Assembly (NCBI RefSeq): GCF_022965805.1
Contig: NC_133109.1
Span: 1,689,001 to 1,753,000, forward strand
Direction of reading: 5' to 3'
DNA length: 64,000 bases
DNA from: Primulina eburnea
Lineage: Eukaryota; Streptophyta; Magnoliopsida; Lamiales; Gesneriaceae
Positions within the stretch are counted from its first letter, which is position 1; each line of letters starts with the position of its first letter. The notes below the pieces were generated by a model, which saw nothing but the letters and a program-made list of their open reading frames with translations, was not told the DNA's origin and searched no databases. The position numbers and the translations under genes were made by a program. Below are positions 1 through 12,960 of the stretch, piece by piece.

Positions 1-377
1 CAAGTTGAATCTCATGGAAAAGCTTCTTGAGTTGCAACCACACAGTTTGACTGAAAAATAATGAGGTAAAAATTACATGAAGCTCCACGTTTAGCTAAAA
101 TATAGGCCCTCTTGTAGTTTAGACTATTATAATTACCTTTTGCCAAATATAAATTTTGATTCTGTATCATTTTCTTTGACCAATAGTTTTAAATAGTATG
201 ACCACCAGGTGTTCTGGGAATGCTTTATTATTATGGTAATTTGAATTGAAACTGAAATTTGAAACCATATATATCTAGTTTTTGCTGATACCCCAAACAC
301 ATACTACATAACCTCAAACAGAAAAATGACGCTGAAATTCAGCTGGAAACCTGACAGAGACTATATTACAATGTCAA
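1..377. other. Intergenic sequence downstream of the lipase gene
   Basis: AT-rich sequence lying 3' of the minus-strand lipase stop codon. It probably contains the lipase 3' UTR on its right side. I see no coding exon or repeat signature in it. Confidence 0.4.
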
Positions 378-3300
378 TTAGTAACTAGTGTTTTTTTTCA
401 GTACTATGTGACCAGAATCATCCTTCTCAAAAAGACGCTCGATCAGCTCATCCCAGTTTTCTCTACCTCTGCTTCTTGTCGATGATCCTCGTGAGGAATC
501 ACCAAAAGATTTATGGGACTCTTCATCGGATGTTTGATCAAAGGTTCCATATCGAGAAGGTGAAAAAGCATGTGGAACGGACAATGAAACAGCCCTTCGC
601 AAAGCAGCATTGTACTCCTCGCTATGCTCTTTCTTTAACGTCTCCTGACGCTCCATCCTTTGTTTTTCTGGACTCTCAAGCGCGTGATCTTTCTCTTGCA
701 TCAACTGTATTTCAGACGGGAAGTGTATTAAAATGTGATAAGTTAATTAAGACTGTGGAGGAGGAGATGTAATATGCGAGGGGAGATTTAGTGCATCAAG
801 AAGGAACATTATATGTGATTCTCAAAATATCATATAAAATTGGAGAGGTTTTCAAATGTCTGCGAGGGGGCGATCGTGCCTGCTCACCCCACCTGAATCA
901 TATTATGCTGGAGTAAACTAATGCTTTACTTCGGAAACTGTGCAGCTATTTGTGTAAGGAAACAAAGAATACATTCTCTAGTTATATTTATATTATTATT
1001 ATGATTATGATCTATAATATATATTGTTATTATTAGGAAAAAATTTCCTACTATAGTTAATCTAAAGAAGCAGAAAAAAACATACTTCAAGAGCCCTTTC
1101 GGCTTCTCTCTCTATCCAGAGAATGGCATGGTCAGAAGTGGCATTGCAAGAAAGAACTATATGCTCGAATCTTCCATCAACTGGCACCGCTGTCTTCACA
1201 ACCGGAGGGAATCTTCCACATCTTCATTAAAGAATGGAATATATAATTAAGAGACAATAAATTATTTACACAATATCTATCAAATCACTTCAAGAATTGT
1301 CTTCTCGATTTCAGAACCCGCTGCTTTAGCTCTGGATGAGACCAATTGATAAAAACTTTGATTTAAAGTCACAGCCACACATCAAAATTCCACAAGCATG
1401 AACGCATGATGTTGCTATTCCACATTAATTCTATGAGAAATTATTGAATTACTATGAGTTTGGGAAGCTTTATCACTTAATAGAGTAATCTTTCATGCTT
1501 CGTTCTCCTTCATATACCTGAATGGTTTTCGCTCAACAATGTGATAAAGGCGACCAGGTGCGTATAGTCTTCTTGGATCTTTCAGCTTCTTCTCTTCTGG
1601 TATGCATGTATCAGCCACACACCTTAAGCATAATATGCAAGGCAAACTGTAAAAGAAGTGTGTATTTGAAAAATTAGTTCTTCTACCACAACAAAGTAGG
1701 TAAAGATTGACTTAAAATCTTATAATCCTTATTTTTACCAGAAAAGTGACTTAAAGATGTCTTCCAAGGGGGTGGCTGTTCTGGGTAAGAAATCATCCTG
1801 ATCAAGTGAGCTTTAAGTCAGAAAATTAGTTAACTTATTCATGAACATCACGAAGCAAACAAGTCTTACCACAATGTGATGAGCTGAAAAATGATGAAAA
1901 TAATAAGTGATTTGATCTCTTTTCGACTATTTGTGATTTATAAAAGCTGCCTTCTATCTTGAATGATAGATTATGTGACCAGAATAAAGAATTGATTTGT
2001 TCAAATGCAATGCGAAAAGCATGAAAGTTACATAGCTTTGTTTTAATTTACATGAACTCATCAGTCTAATGTCTTAAGATTTTATATAACAAAACAAGAA
2101 TGATTAGGTTATCCACCCACAGAAAATAATCAGAAACAGGAAGACATAAATAGATATGGCCTTGTATTCGAAGTTATTTTAAGTTCCCATTTCAATGTTA
2201 GAGCAGGTGTCCGGCAAGCCAACTTGTGGCTCGGGTTTTTATTGACTCTAGTGTAAAACAATCTTTATTTTAATAATATTTCTCGATTTCATTCGATTAT
2301 GACATTATACTTTATTTGTATACCCATGCAAGTTGCATAAATAAATTCCTTGAATGTACAATAGGTACCACGAGGTCTACCTCGCAACGTAAGACTATGA
2401 AATTCATTAGGAAGTGTACTATATATTTTAAAACAAGTTCCTAGTCAAATCAGCCGCCTAAAACAAGGATAAATGTCGCTCGAGCTCGAGGCTAGCATTT
2501 GTGATGTAAACAACATGTTTCATTGGCAAGGGCATGGAGATGTCCATTCACATAGATGGGTGATCATATGATGATGCACTGAACAATCCCCCTCTAACTG
2601 TCCAAGTGGTTCTCACTTATCGAGTGGAATAGTCCGCATTGTGGTTGTACACCATCGGTCCTTTGACCCTGGACAATGTAAGAGTTATATGTACCGGCAT
2701 GCACTTTGATCCGTTTACCAAATCCATTGAGGGTCATCAGGTGGCGAGGTTGGGTGTAGTTTCGAAATACATAAGAGCAAATGTATTGTAGTCATGGATT
2801 CACCATTCGCCTAAGGTGAAGATTCTATGTGATCTGATTGGTTAATAGTACAAGGAGTCTCTGTCCAGAGCAATAAATGTGATTTGAGGAAAAGTGTTTT
2901 CCTAGTTGCACATACTATGTCGCATCGTTATCGAATTCATATGCAACTCTCGATATACCAATAGTTGCAGATTCGATCGGTATATATGAGTTGAAGGGAC
3001 CGAACTGTACGTTAACCATGACTAAAGGTTCTTACAGACACCATCAATGATACCTACGGGATCATGGGGCCATGCTATGAGACGTTGTTACCATGATTCG
3101 ATGGATGCAAACAGAAATTAGTTCCGACATTCTTGATCAAGGAGTTGACGAAAAAGAATGGGGCTAACTCCGAATAAGAATAAATGTTATTCTGAATCAC
3201 ATGGAGATGTGAACCCACGACTAGCTGTATCCCTGAACCATTGAGGGTCACACAAGTATCAGATCTTGTGTTCCCGTTGAGATAATTATATTTGAAGGAA

Positions 3301-5320
3301 TTGAAATTTGGCAGCTATAGATTGATGGAGATCAAACATGAAGCTTATAAAGGAGTTTATGACCTGATTCCATAGGATTAAAGAAATGGAAGTTAGCTTA
3401 ATTGCTAAATAATGAAGGAGAGTGGAACTGCCTATTTTGTGAAGGAGTTTACTAAAAATGGCAACTGTCCAACATGGTAAATGAAAATTTTGATCTTCGA
3501 AATTTTCAATTTTCATTATATGAACAAGAATTGTATCATTGATACAGCGTCGCTCTCGAATCATCGATCGGGGCTATAATGAATTCAGAATCATTCATTT
3601 AGTGGATTTAGAATTTACTAATTAAATGTCGGTACTAGTAATGATGACTAATAAACATGTACACATATTATTATTATATATATCATGTGTTGTCAAAAGT
3701 TGACAAATACATAATATAATAAATAATAATATAATAATTTAGATATAATGAAATTAGAGTCCTAGTAGGGTAAGGACACCACTAGGACTCATAAACCATA
3801 CTATAATTTTTGCACACAACCTTGCACACAAAATTGAAAAACACTCTCTCCTTGAAGCATCAAGTTTCGGTCATCACACATTTTGTGAAGGAAATTCGGC
3901 AAAGTGCTTCCTTCCACTGCCACATCGCCGTCGCTTCACCGTCTCCGGATTTTGGAAATTCGGATGACATAGTCTCAACGCAAAATCGCTTGTATTTACT
4001 AGTGCAATCCAAGTGAAGAAATACCGAATCTGATCGTGGACCGGATTACACGATCAAAGAGGAGAGTCATTCGTAGGGATTTACAAGAAGGACTATCTCC
4101 GTGTAAAAACCGAAATAGTTTGGAGTACAAGCGTTGAAAACGCAAATGTATGATTTTAAACGTCCTATGAATGGTTTGTTAAACATACGACGCCCAAGCA
4201 ACGTCTTGAATGTCGAGACGAAAAATTTTAAACTTCCGCTGCGCCTTAAGTGCGAGAATTCGATGTCACAACATTCAATCCTATCATGCGCATGCAGAAA
4301 CAAAAAATTAAAAAATTATGATACCACCATGTTCCATATCTTGGTTGTTTAGCTAAACTTTTGAGAGAATCCTTCTGGTAGGGGAGAAAAATAAATAATA
4401 ATTCCTCAAGTAGGGAATGGAGAAATGTATTTGAAATAGTAAATACAATACTTCACAAGCTACGAGATGCTAAATCATGTCCATTTACATATACAGGTCA
4501 ATATTAGATAAACCATCAGAACAGGTAAAAATATGAGCCAAAGCAAGTTAGAAAGACTCAATATAGAACAAAATCATGCCACATTATCAGATGCTGAAAG
4601 TATAAAACGAATTACCTGAAGAACAATAGAATTGATAACATCAGCATATCTCACAGCCAAATTAAGAGACATACATCTGGCCGGTGCAATAGCAAAGCAC
4701 CTGACTCTCCTCCTGTCGATATTTCCCAGTTTATCAAGGTTCTGCACCACGACCAGTGTCAATAGTGCCGCCACGCCTGACCCTAGAGAATGTCCCGTAA
4801 AAGTCAAAGTATAATTCGGATATTTTTTTACCAGCTCCTTCAAATCATCACATTCTGCATTCAAAACCACCCCTGCTGCGTTCAAAAGCCCATTATGGAC
4901 ATAACCCCCATCAAATTTCCTTCTCCCGAGCTCATTATCTAATAAAACTGCATAGTCACTCTCCTTCGCAAGATTAAGGCCTCTTATTGCAAGAACTATA
5001 TCGTTATGCTCGTGATCCAGATATACCAAGTACGGGGGCGCTTTCCCATGAGTGTCCTCATAATTTTTCTTCTTAAGTAAGCAATCGGGATCAATTCCAT
5101 ACCCTCGAGGAGGCTCCCAGAGGGGTTGTCTAAGATCATCTTCATAGACAGCTAATATGTATCGGCAGAGCCTAGGGACGGGTTCGAATTCTTCAGGTGT
5201 GGCCATGCCCCATGTCTCGCTATCATGGCCTGCAGTGTGTAGGCACCGCTTCCATGCCCATCGAGCACATGCTAAACAATATACACACTCAAGAATGGGC
5301 AGACCACAGATAATTGACAT
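378..5320 (-). CDS. Class 3 lipase (mono-/diacylglycerol lipase N-terminal type), five coding exons
   Basis: Serine hydrolase of the plant class 3 lipase family, expected to cleave acylglycerols or related esters; the true substrate cannot be read from sequence. Coding exons on the minus strand: 5320-4616, 1797-1739, 1646-1518, 1221-1086 and 704-378. All junctions have GT/AG and the phases agree, giving 451 residues. The N-terminus (MSIICGLPILECVYC) matches the Lipase3_N domain. The catalytic serine elbow GHSLGSG lies at residues 176-182 (Ser178). Later exons give DDFLPRTATPLEDIFKS, then CLPCILCLRC, then GRFPPVVKTAVPVDG. The last exon is charged (ERQETLKKEHSEEY) and ends in KKNTSY. The order matches the family that includes Arabidopsis At3g14075 as I remember it. 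Exon 1 holds the N-terminal domain and serine elbow; intron 1 is 2818 bp and carries repeat sequence. No frameshift or premature stop was seen. Confidence 0.93.
2205..4350. mobile_element. Retrotransposon-like insertion inside lipase intron 1
   Basis: Most of the 2.8 kb intron is foreign-looking. It runs from TGTCCGGCAAGCC near 2212 through a long non-coding stretch that resembles, from memory, an abundant non-autonomous LTR-element leader in dicots. It ends near ATACCACCATG at 4320, which reads TGGTGGTATCAT on the other strand and recalls an initiator-Met-tRNA primer-binding site. No gag or pol was seen and no target-site duplication could be fixed, so class and edges are uncertain. Confidence 0.45.
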
Positions 5321-6200
5321 AGCCTCCTAATGTCTAAGCCTCTAAGGATGATCTATCATGACATGTATTTCTAACTAACTGTAGGCGTCCTGAGATGATA
5401 AAGCATCCAGATAGATTTTCATTTGAATGGTGAAAAATGCCACAAGAGCAAAATTGGTGTCAAAACAAGTTCTATGAAAGTGAAATAGGAACACGGAATT
5501 GGAAACTAGGAGATTGGATTCTCCGCAAAATTGAAGTAACTACTTCAAATTCACCACTTCAAGATCAAATCTGTGAATACAACAAACACCACCACCACCA
5601 CCAAAAGAACAGATGAATCACAGCGAACAAGCTGAAAACTTGGGAAGCAAATACGAATGCAACAACCAAGAAAGATTAAAAAAACTCTAACCTTGTATAA
5701 ATGTGCAGAATCAATAAAAAATAATCGATTCAAAATGCAGCGCAGCTTATTAATTAACAAAAAAAACAATGAGCAATGATTGGGCTTCCGCTACTTGTGT
5801 TTTAATTAACATAAAAAAGTAAAGGCCAAATATACTCCCAACTACTATCTTTACGATAAAACAAAAAGAACCCAGAAACCAAAATTTAGAACTGACCCAA
5901 GAAAATAAAGAATCGAAGCATCAAACTCGTTAAAAACAAGGGTAAACCGGTTTCTTGAATTTTCAGAAAGCCCACTTAGTTGGGAGCAAGAACCAAACAA
6001 AAAAGAGCTCAGATGAAAACAAATTCTGCTTGATAACCGTAAATAATCCAGGAATTTAATCTTTCGTGAGCTGTGTAAGGTAGGTGAAATTCTTCGATCA
6101 GATAATTTCCGGATCAGTCGAGAGGAGTAGTTACCAGCCAGTCAACCGACGATTCAACCAACAACTGGCATTAAATTGTTTTATTTTACACAGGCTACTT
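5321..6200 (-). promoter_or_regulatory. Probable 5' UTR and promoter region of the lipase gene
   Basis: Sequence upstream (on the minus strand) of the lipase start codon. It is less AT-rich between about 5900 and 6180 than the DNA beyond it, and contains a short CAC-triplet run near 5586. A 5' UTR intron is possible. No clear TATA box was identified, so the transcription start is not fixed. Confidence 0.35.
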
Positions 6201-6790
6201 CGCGGAAAGCATATGTAATTTTTTTTTAAAATTTTGTCATAAAATTCAAAGTTTAATGATTAGTAAAATAGATAATTTTGAAAAAAGTGCATACATAAGA
6301 AATCACGTGAAATGAGAGTAAAGTATAATTTTGTTTTTGTTTTAAAAAAAAGTATAATTTTTTTTTATATAAATAATGGAAAAAAAATTACATGAGATTT
6401 ATCAATTATAAGAAAAGTAAAAAAAAATTAATTTACAAATTTTATATCTTAGAAGTAAAAAAATAATTATTTTTGACCTTGTTTTAGAAAGTATGATTAA
6501 GCGTGCAACACGACCAAAAAACTATACTATTTGGTCAAAAGCAGGAAGAAAATTATCTACTTAAGGCATTAAGAGCACATAATTTGTAAATAAGAGAATC
6601 TTTAGCAAGATTTTAATTGTGGATGTTAAGTTTCAAACTTTTTAAACTTAAATGCAAGAGAAAGTGATTTTTCTTGTCACAGTTAAAATATATTTGACAT
6701 TCTTTTATATGGTCTTTTTTATAATATGATTTAGTAAATTTAGATTGATTTTTGCGTATAAATTTACTAATTTTTTTTACCAAATTAAGG
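6201..6790. other. AT-rich intergenic spacer
   Basis: Very AT-rich DNA with many A and T runs between the lipase promoter region and a decayed Copia gag. No gene, RNA or repeat boundary is supported. Confidence 0.4.
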
Positions 6791-6794
6791 CATG

Positions 6795-7510
6795 ACTTCA
6801 TCGTTTAATTGCTCAGCCAACTTTTTACTTACGGTCTCTTTGACCGAAAGAGTAACAGCGGTTGCAGCCAAAGCTTTGGTTGGTTAGGAGATGCATGTTT
6901 CTTCTTCAGTTCGAATCTCAAGCTCAAACTCATAGGCTTTGAGATCAACAAATAAATCATGTAACTCCAGTTTGTTTAAATCTTTAGATTCTCGCATGAC
7001 CACGGTCTTTACATCACATTCTTTGAGAAATGCTCTCATTACCTTCAAAACAATTTCTTGGTAAGAATATTCCTTACTAAGAGATATAATCTCAATAATG
7101 ATATTGTTAAACTATTCATCAAACTCATTAAGAGTTTCTCCATGCTTCATTTTGATATCGTCAAACTTCTGGATGACAACAGTCATCTTGTTTTCCTTAA
7201 TTTGATCATTTTCTTCACATAGTTGAGTTAGCTTCTCTCATATTTATTTAGCTGTAGAACAAATTTTAATTTTGCTAAACAATATTTTTATCTAAAATTT
7301 TATAAATGATATCTTTGGCCACATCATCCATGTTGGTCTTCTTCTTTTCATTTGCAGTCCATTCTGACAGGTGCTTCTCTACCATTTGTAAAGCCCCTTC
7401 AATGACATAAACAAATTGATTTTCCTTCATTTCTGTATTGGACAATCAGTGATGATATACCACTAATCATTATATCTTTAGCGGGTAAATGTTCTTGGAT
7501 ACATATTTTT
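6795..7510 (-). pseudogene. Decayed Copia-type gag (UBN2-like domain)
   Basis: Reading the minus strand gives KMTVVIQKFDDIKMKHGE, then TLNEFDE followed by an in-frame stop, then NNIIIEIISLSKEYSYQEI, VLKVMRAFLKECDVKTVV and NKLELHDLFVDLKAYEFEL. This is the gag-like UBN2 domain of Copia retrotransposons. A second stop interrupts the linker before PTKALAATAVTLSV. The left part (7230-7500) needs frame changes to stay readable. It is a dead fragment; no protease, integrase or reverse transcriptase follows within the window. The matching primer-binding site and LTR lie just to the right, as expected for a minus-strand element. Confidence 0.8.
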
Positions 7511-7567
7511 CAGTCATCACAATCTTCCTCTAAGAACATTGAAATATTTTTAAACAATCTCATTTTA

Positions 7568-7568
<1 letters not shown>

Positions 7569-7601
<33 letters not shown>
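7569..7601. repeat. TA microsatellite
   Basis: Uninterrupted TA dinucleotide run of about 33 bp between the gag remnant and its primer-binding site. Confidence 0.9.
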
Positions 7602-7606
<5 letters not shown>

Positions 7607-7622
7607 GAGAGAAAATAAAACA

Positions 7623-8600
7623 ACTCTGATACCACTTGTTAGGATTGTTAATGTGTTTAGAGAAGGTGAATAAATAATTTTTAAAAGTTTTACAAGTGGA
7701 CGTGATAGTGTTAACTATGCAAGACCTGTTTTTCTCAACTCTGAGGAACATTCAGACTAAAAATAGTGCGGAAGAACGGTCCAATGATTCTTTTGATTAT
7801 TATACTCAAATATAAAACGTCAACAAGATAAATAAATACAGTAGAGTAAATGGCCCATAATATATGGAAGTTCGCAGGCAAATCATTATGAGTATTCCCA
7901 TCTTACACTTAGGAAGGAATTCATTAGAAGACTTTGGTTTTACAAATTATTTGTAACAATCGCTTCAATCTTAGGTCTTATACAGTGACTACATTGAAAC
8001 TCCTAGTATCCTTTACAGTGGTTAAGACTCTTATTCAAACAACCAAAATATCATAGATTATCACAAAGAATGAATCATGCTTGCAACTTCTCGAACTATC
8101 TCTGGCAGAAAACGGTCGAGTAGTTGTTTTTCAAGCTTTGAATGATCCTTATAGATCTGATAATATCTTGAAGAAAGAGCTGTGAGCAAATTATGATATA
8201 TGAGAAGCGTGCTCAGAATTCTTTGAGAGTGCAATTTTGTTTGAATTATTTTCTTCGAGTGTATCTCTTTTTCTCTCTTTCTTGACTTTGAATTCTTGCT
8301 TGCTTTCTCTCTATATATTACTAGATTCTTTTTTCCCATTCAATGACTCTTTGTACTATAGCCCGACAATATGGACACATCAATATCATGTGTTGCAGCT
8401 TTCATTAAATGTTCTTTAATGTATTTCTTGCTTTGGCGCTTTTAAATTCCACTTTATTCAAAAGCTCTCGGACAACATATTGGTGGAAATAATTTGAGTC
8501 AGATTAAAGTTGGTAGAATGTGTGCAATCTTTCTATTTTAAGCTATCTACTGATCTTTTAACTTTCAAAAATATTTTAACTCTACCTAGTTGAGAGTTGT
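7623..8600 (-). mobile_element. Copia 5' LTR with primer-binding site (minus-strand element)
   Basis: On the minus strand, TGGTATCAGAGT (7623-7634) matches the usual primer-binding site for initiator Met-tRNA except for its last base. Two bases further right, plus-strand TGTTAGGATTG (from 7637) would be the inner end of the 5' LTR. Together with the gag remnant at 6795-7510 this gives the order LTR, PBS, gag on the minus strand. The outer edge of the LTR is not resolved; 8600 is only a guess. The short open frame at 8061-8339 lies in the LTR and is not treated as a gene. Confidence 0.6.
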
Positions 8601-9119
8601 TTTAGTATATCTCTGATCGATTCGGTCGGGTGACATATTAGTCTAGTGCTATATTAGTCTAGTGCTATTGTTGAATAATCAAATAAGCAGTTGAGTAACT
8701 TTACTAGTAAAGAGATAATAAGTACGAGAATTGCAGTTAATTTATATGAGAATCTATTTGAATTATGTTAGTTTCGGACAGAATTACGCTTGGTATTTGC
8801 ATTTTTGCTTCGTTCAGGAGACAAACCACTATTAGGGACAACTTTGATGTCGAATGATTGATGGATGAGGGATGTAGCGCTACTATGTGTGAGGGACAGG
8901 CACTGCAGCGCTATCACCGCCGAGCAACAAGCACCTAGGCGCTACACCATCAGTGCTGCGGCGCTAGACCTAGATCCAACGAGCGTCGTGGCACTAGTAC
9001 CAACGAAGACTCGACAAATGGGCTTTCGTTTACGGCCCGGACGAAACATAAAAAGGAAAACCTAGGGAACAAAAAGAGACAGCCATTTTTGGGAGGAAAA
9101 ATGTGTGAGAAGACACGGA

Positions 9120-10120
9120 TAGAGATGTCAATGGGGTGAGCATGGCTAAACCCAAGATCCGTCTTATGAAGAAAACTTTGTCTCATTACCCGTCCCACCC
9201 CGGTTAAATATTTTTCGGATCCGCCCCACCTCGAATACGAAACGGGGCCGGATAGACCCGTGAGACCCGAATTTTTTTTAAAATAAAAAAAGTAATCTTT
9301 CTTCTCACATAACTGAATTATGAAACAGACAAACCTCTAAATACAACACAATAGAAAATTAATTCATGTCTTCGACACACTTAATGTTAACAAACAAAGT
9401 ATTTTCACGACATAAAGAATTACATAAAAAAAGAGTTACTAGCTCTCCAAAAAAATCTTGACATCTCCAAAAATAAGTATAATATAATTTAAACAGATCA
9501 ATATAAAATCAGCAAGTAGGCAACATTTCAGATACATTCTTCGGGGTCATCTTGCTCTTCATCAAGAATGGTGGGACAAGTTGATAAACTACTTGAAGAA
9601 TTAACTACAAAATTAAAGAGAGAAAGTACATTGAAAAAATAAAACTGTAAAAAAATGTAATTTAAAGAGAGAATGTACAGTAACAAAATTAAAATAAAAG
9701 TACAATAACAAAATAAAAATGTGATTTATTTACCTTTTACCTCACCCCACAACCATTTTCGCGAGCACATCAATACCTCCAAAGTCGTTGGACTAAGCCT
9801 ACTAAGATGAGGACCAACTATTCTTCCACTATTGCTAAAAACAGATTCAAATGCAACAATTGACATAGGAACTGCTAAGACCGTTATGGTTGAGGTAGGC
9901 TACTAAAAAAAATGAAAATTAATAAAATTAAAACCCTATAGTATTTATATCAACATATATGGGACGATTATTATAGGACCCATGAACCGCCCCATACGCA
10001 CGTGTCTATTGCGGGTCTGAGTAATAGACCCGCCCATTACCCATCTGTATGCACAAACCCGCCCCATACGCACGTGTCTATTGCGGGTCTGAGTAAAACC
10101 CGAACCCATTGACATCCCTA
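9120..10120. mobile_element. Complete, internally deleted hAT element (1001 bp)
   Basis: The ends are TAGAGATGTCAATGGG and CCCATTGACATCCCTA, an inverted terminal pair typical of plant hAT elements. Both sides carry the exact 8 bp target duplication GACACGGA (9112-9119 and 10121-10128). Inside are two pieces of the C-terminal end of a hAT transposase on the minus strand. Most of the transposase is missing, so the element could move only with help from another copy. Confidence 0.92.
9531..9899 (-). pseudogene. hAT transposase C-terminal remnant (dimerisation domain)
   Basis: On the minus strand 9899-9733 reads VLAVPMSIVAFESVFSNSG, RIVGPHLSRLSPTTLEVL and MCSRKWLWGE, the hAT C-terminal dimerisation motif (commonly A.ES.FS.GGR). 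A further piece at about 9602-9531 reads SSSSLSTCPTILDEEQ and DDPEEC, the usual acidic tail in a separate last exon. The zinc-finger and catalytic parts are absent. Stops lie directly upstream of the first piece. Confidence 0.82.
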
Positions 10121-10939
10121 GACACGGAACACAAGTTGAAGACGATCTGGAGCACAAGGATTAATCACAAAGACGAAGAACGACGAATCTGGGGACATAT
10201 ACGCCACTTCTGATTTTGCATCTAATCTTTCGCCTTTTTTATTTCTTGTGTTGAGATGTCTAGACTTTTGAACATGTGTTGTTTTTGTTTAGATTTTGCT
10301 ATGAACTAACTTTTCCATTCTAGAGGATGTCGTAGCTTTGTTGATACGATGATTTTGACTCAGTTGTTTATCTGATTGAATTCTCTTTGGTTTAGTTGTG
10401 TTTTTTAGCTTTTATTCGACTTCAATTTGCTAGCCATAAATTGTTTGTTATCTGATTAATTCTACAAATCAGGAGAAGGAATAAAATTAAGGATCGTTAG
10501 AGACATATCGTTAAATGTTTATATTGTTCGGAAGGCGTATGACTTTAGCGAGGCCTAGGTAAGATCATCGTTTGAATACATCATTTGAACTTAGTTTTTT
10601 ATTAGGAATGTTTGAATCAAAGTTTGAATGATACAATTTATTCATCACTTGAGAAAATGAGAATAAAATAATTAAGTGTTCTTGGCTGTTAAACATTTGG
10701 AATACATGAATATCAATGCGAGGAAATAAAATAATTAAGTGTTCTTGGATTGTCAATATTTCTAAAACCAAATTATAGAATTTTTATAAATTGAAAATCC
10801 AAACATACCTATAAATCAAAATTTCAATTTTCTTAAAAAAAAATTAATTTGGAAATGCCTTAGAATGAAAATTCTTAAATAAATCTCAAAAATAATTTTG
10901 AATGTCAAAATTAATTATGAAAAAAATTATATCGGGTCA

Positions 10940-11530
10940 AAATATTAAAATTAGCGACGGTGTTTCTAAAACCGTCGCTATATTAGCGGCAGTTATTGAT
11001 ATCGGGTGTACTTGATTCTGTTGCTAACTTTAGCGACGGTTTGCGGTACACCGTCGCAAATATGAAATTAGCGACGATTTATCTACAACCGTTGCTGTTA
11101 TTAGCAACGGTTTTATGGAAACCGTCGCTAAATACCGTTGTGTTCTGTTCTTCCATCACGCTAATCGACAACGTTTTTCTAAAACCGTTGTCGATTGTCC
11201 AAAAAACATGCTAATAGACAATGATTTATGAAACCGTTGTCATAAACGTTCAAAGACAACGGTTTTACAGAACCGTTGTAATTGATCCTAAAAACCGTTG
11301 TCTTTGACCTTCAAAAGACAACGGATTTATAAAACCGTTGTCGATTGTCCAAAAAAACACGCTAATAGACAACGGTTCATGAAACCGTTGTCAAAAACGT
11401 TCAAAGACAACGGTTTTACAGAACCATTGTCATTGACTATAAAAACCGTTGTCTTTGACCCCCAAAAGACAACGGTTATATAAAAATCGTTGTCGTATGT
11501 GTGTTGTTGATTCTGAAATTTCTTGTAGTG
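10940..11530. mobile_element. Truncated CACTA element, right end
   Basis: Dense, alternating copies of AGCGACGGT / ACCGTCGCT and the variant ACAACGG / CCGTTGT, followed by TCTTGTAGTG at 11521-11530. That is the complementary form of a CACTAC terminus. A left CACTA end is not present where expected, so the copy is truncated or rearranged. Confidence 0.7.
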
Positions 11531-12960
11531 TTAATTAAGAGAAAACATTGTAAAACCTTAAATACTGCTGAGATTTGTTTCAATATATATACTTTTCTTA
11601 GTCTTGCATACCAGATACTCACATCAGTACTGAAGAAGAATCTTGGTGATGCCTCGACAAGGTAGCAGCAGATAAAACATAGTTTTAAGACATCATAAAT
11701 CAGACAAGTTCTCCTGATATACTGGAAACAATTTCCACAAAAAATTATGCAAGAAATTATCGGATTAACTTTTTTTAGTGTACTAGAGGGACTATATGTT
11801 ACCTTGTTTTTCAGATTTCTTTCCAGTTTCTGTGTGTTCAATCAACTCCAAAATTCGAAACAAATCAATCACTACACAATTATATATATGCCATGTACTA
11901 AATAAGACTCATTGCTACTCACCAAATATCATCTGAAAAATTTAAATAATGTAACAGTTTCTTTTGAGAACTCCATAAAAAAAAACTAAATTAGTGTCGG
12001 GGTTTAAGATTTGAAAATCAAGATTTCGCACGATTTTCAGTCCGCGCGCAGAGGTCTCAAGCAGCCCAGATTCGACAGCAGTTGCTATGCTTTTACTTCA
12101 TTATTCTCCTATATGCACAAACAACTCATTGGAATTTGGAAGTGACTGAATCAGTTCTTACAAATTGGTAAGACATGGAACATGTTCAGTGAATCACAAG
12201 TACTACAACACTGAACTTCATATCATTTTCCCAAAGTTCAGCAGAAGTTGGAACATATATCACTGATCATTCTAATTAGTCCAAGTTTTTTTTGGGTAAA
12301 CTCTGAAACACAAAGCTCAACGTCGGGCTTGGCATAATTAGATAAAAGGGGTTCATTACTTTTTTTTGTTCCGGGTAACCTAGACATCCGGGTTTTTGCC
12401 CGACTAATCCTAGGGAGAACGGTCTTCCAACTTGGTTCGTCGCCAAGTAAAAACCAGATGCAGTCACAGCCTATCTACGAACGCTTGGATTGGCCCTCGT
12501 TTAGTTTTTATCATCCAGTAATCATGTTATCTTCTAATTGCATGCCTGTGGAGCATCTCCGTTACTTAGTATAATTCCTAGTATCGAAGTTCTTCCATTA
12601 AGGATTTCTTGTCACGCAGGCGGATTCAAGAATTTCTCGATCTTTATTGATCTTCATCTTTTCTAATTTTATATATTTAAAAAGATATTAGATTTTGAGC
12701 TGATCATAAAGCCAAATTATCGTTTAAAGGTTGTGTCGTCTTCCATGCCTGCAATTTCCATGGTTTGGTTAGGGGCATAACAGTTGGAGGTTGATGAATA
12801 TTTTGTTAACACAAACATTTTATACAGTAATTATAAAAGTAAACATGTGCATTAAACACCTCTTCCACATCCATAATACATCTATAAATGTTAATCAAAT
12901 TTATCTCATTAAACTAGTACTTATAGAACTTCAACGCCACAACGATGATTGTAAATTCAG
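11531..12960. other. Intergenic spacer, unassigned
   Basis: No gene could be supported. The minus strand at about 11860-11805 reads RILELIEHTETGKKSEKQ followed by a GT, which looks exon-like. It cannot be joined to anything recognised and may be a captured gene fragment. Confidence 0.3.

Larger units (their letters stand above)
8850..10560. mobile_element. LTR-like repeat split by a hAT element
   Basis: The segment 8860-9119 has several GCGCTA-type motifs and a relatively GC-rich body, and its sequence resumes exactly after the hAT insertion at 10121. The continuation includes TCTAGAGGATGTCG near 10320. The style resembles an LTR or leader of a retroelement, but no second LTR or primer-binding site was found, so the class is uncertain. 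Confidence 0.35.

Noticed and set aside
8061..8339. Minus-strand Lys/Ser-rich open frame of 92 residues
   Set aside because: It lies inside a Copia LTR and has no recognised domain.
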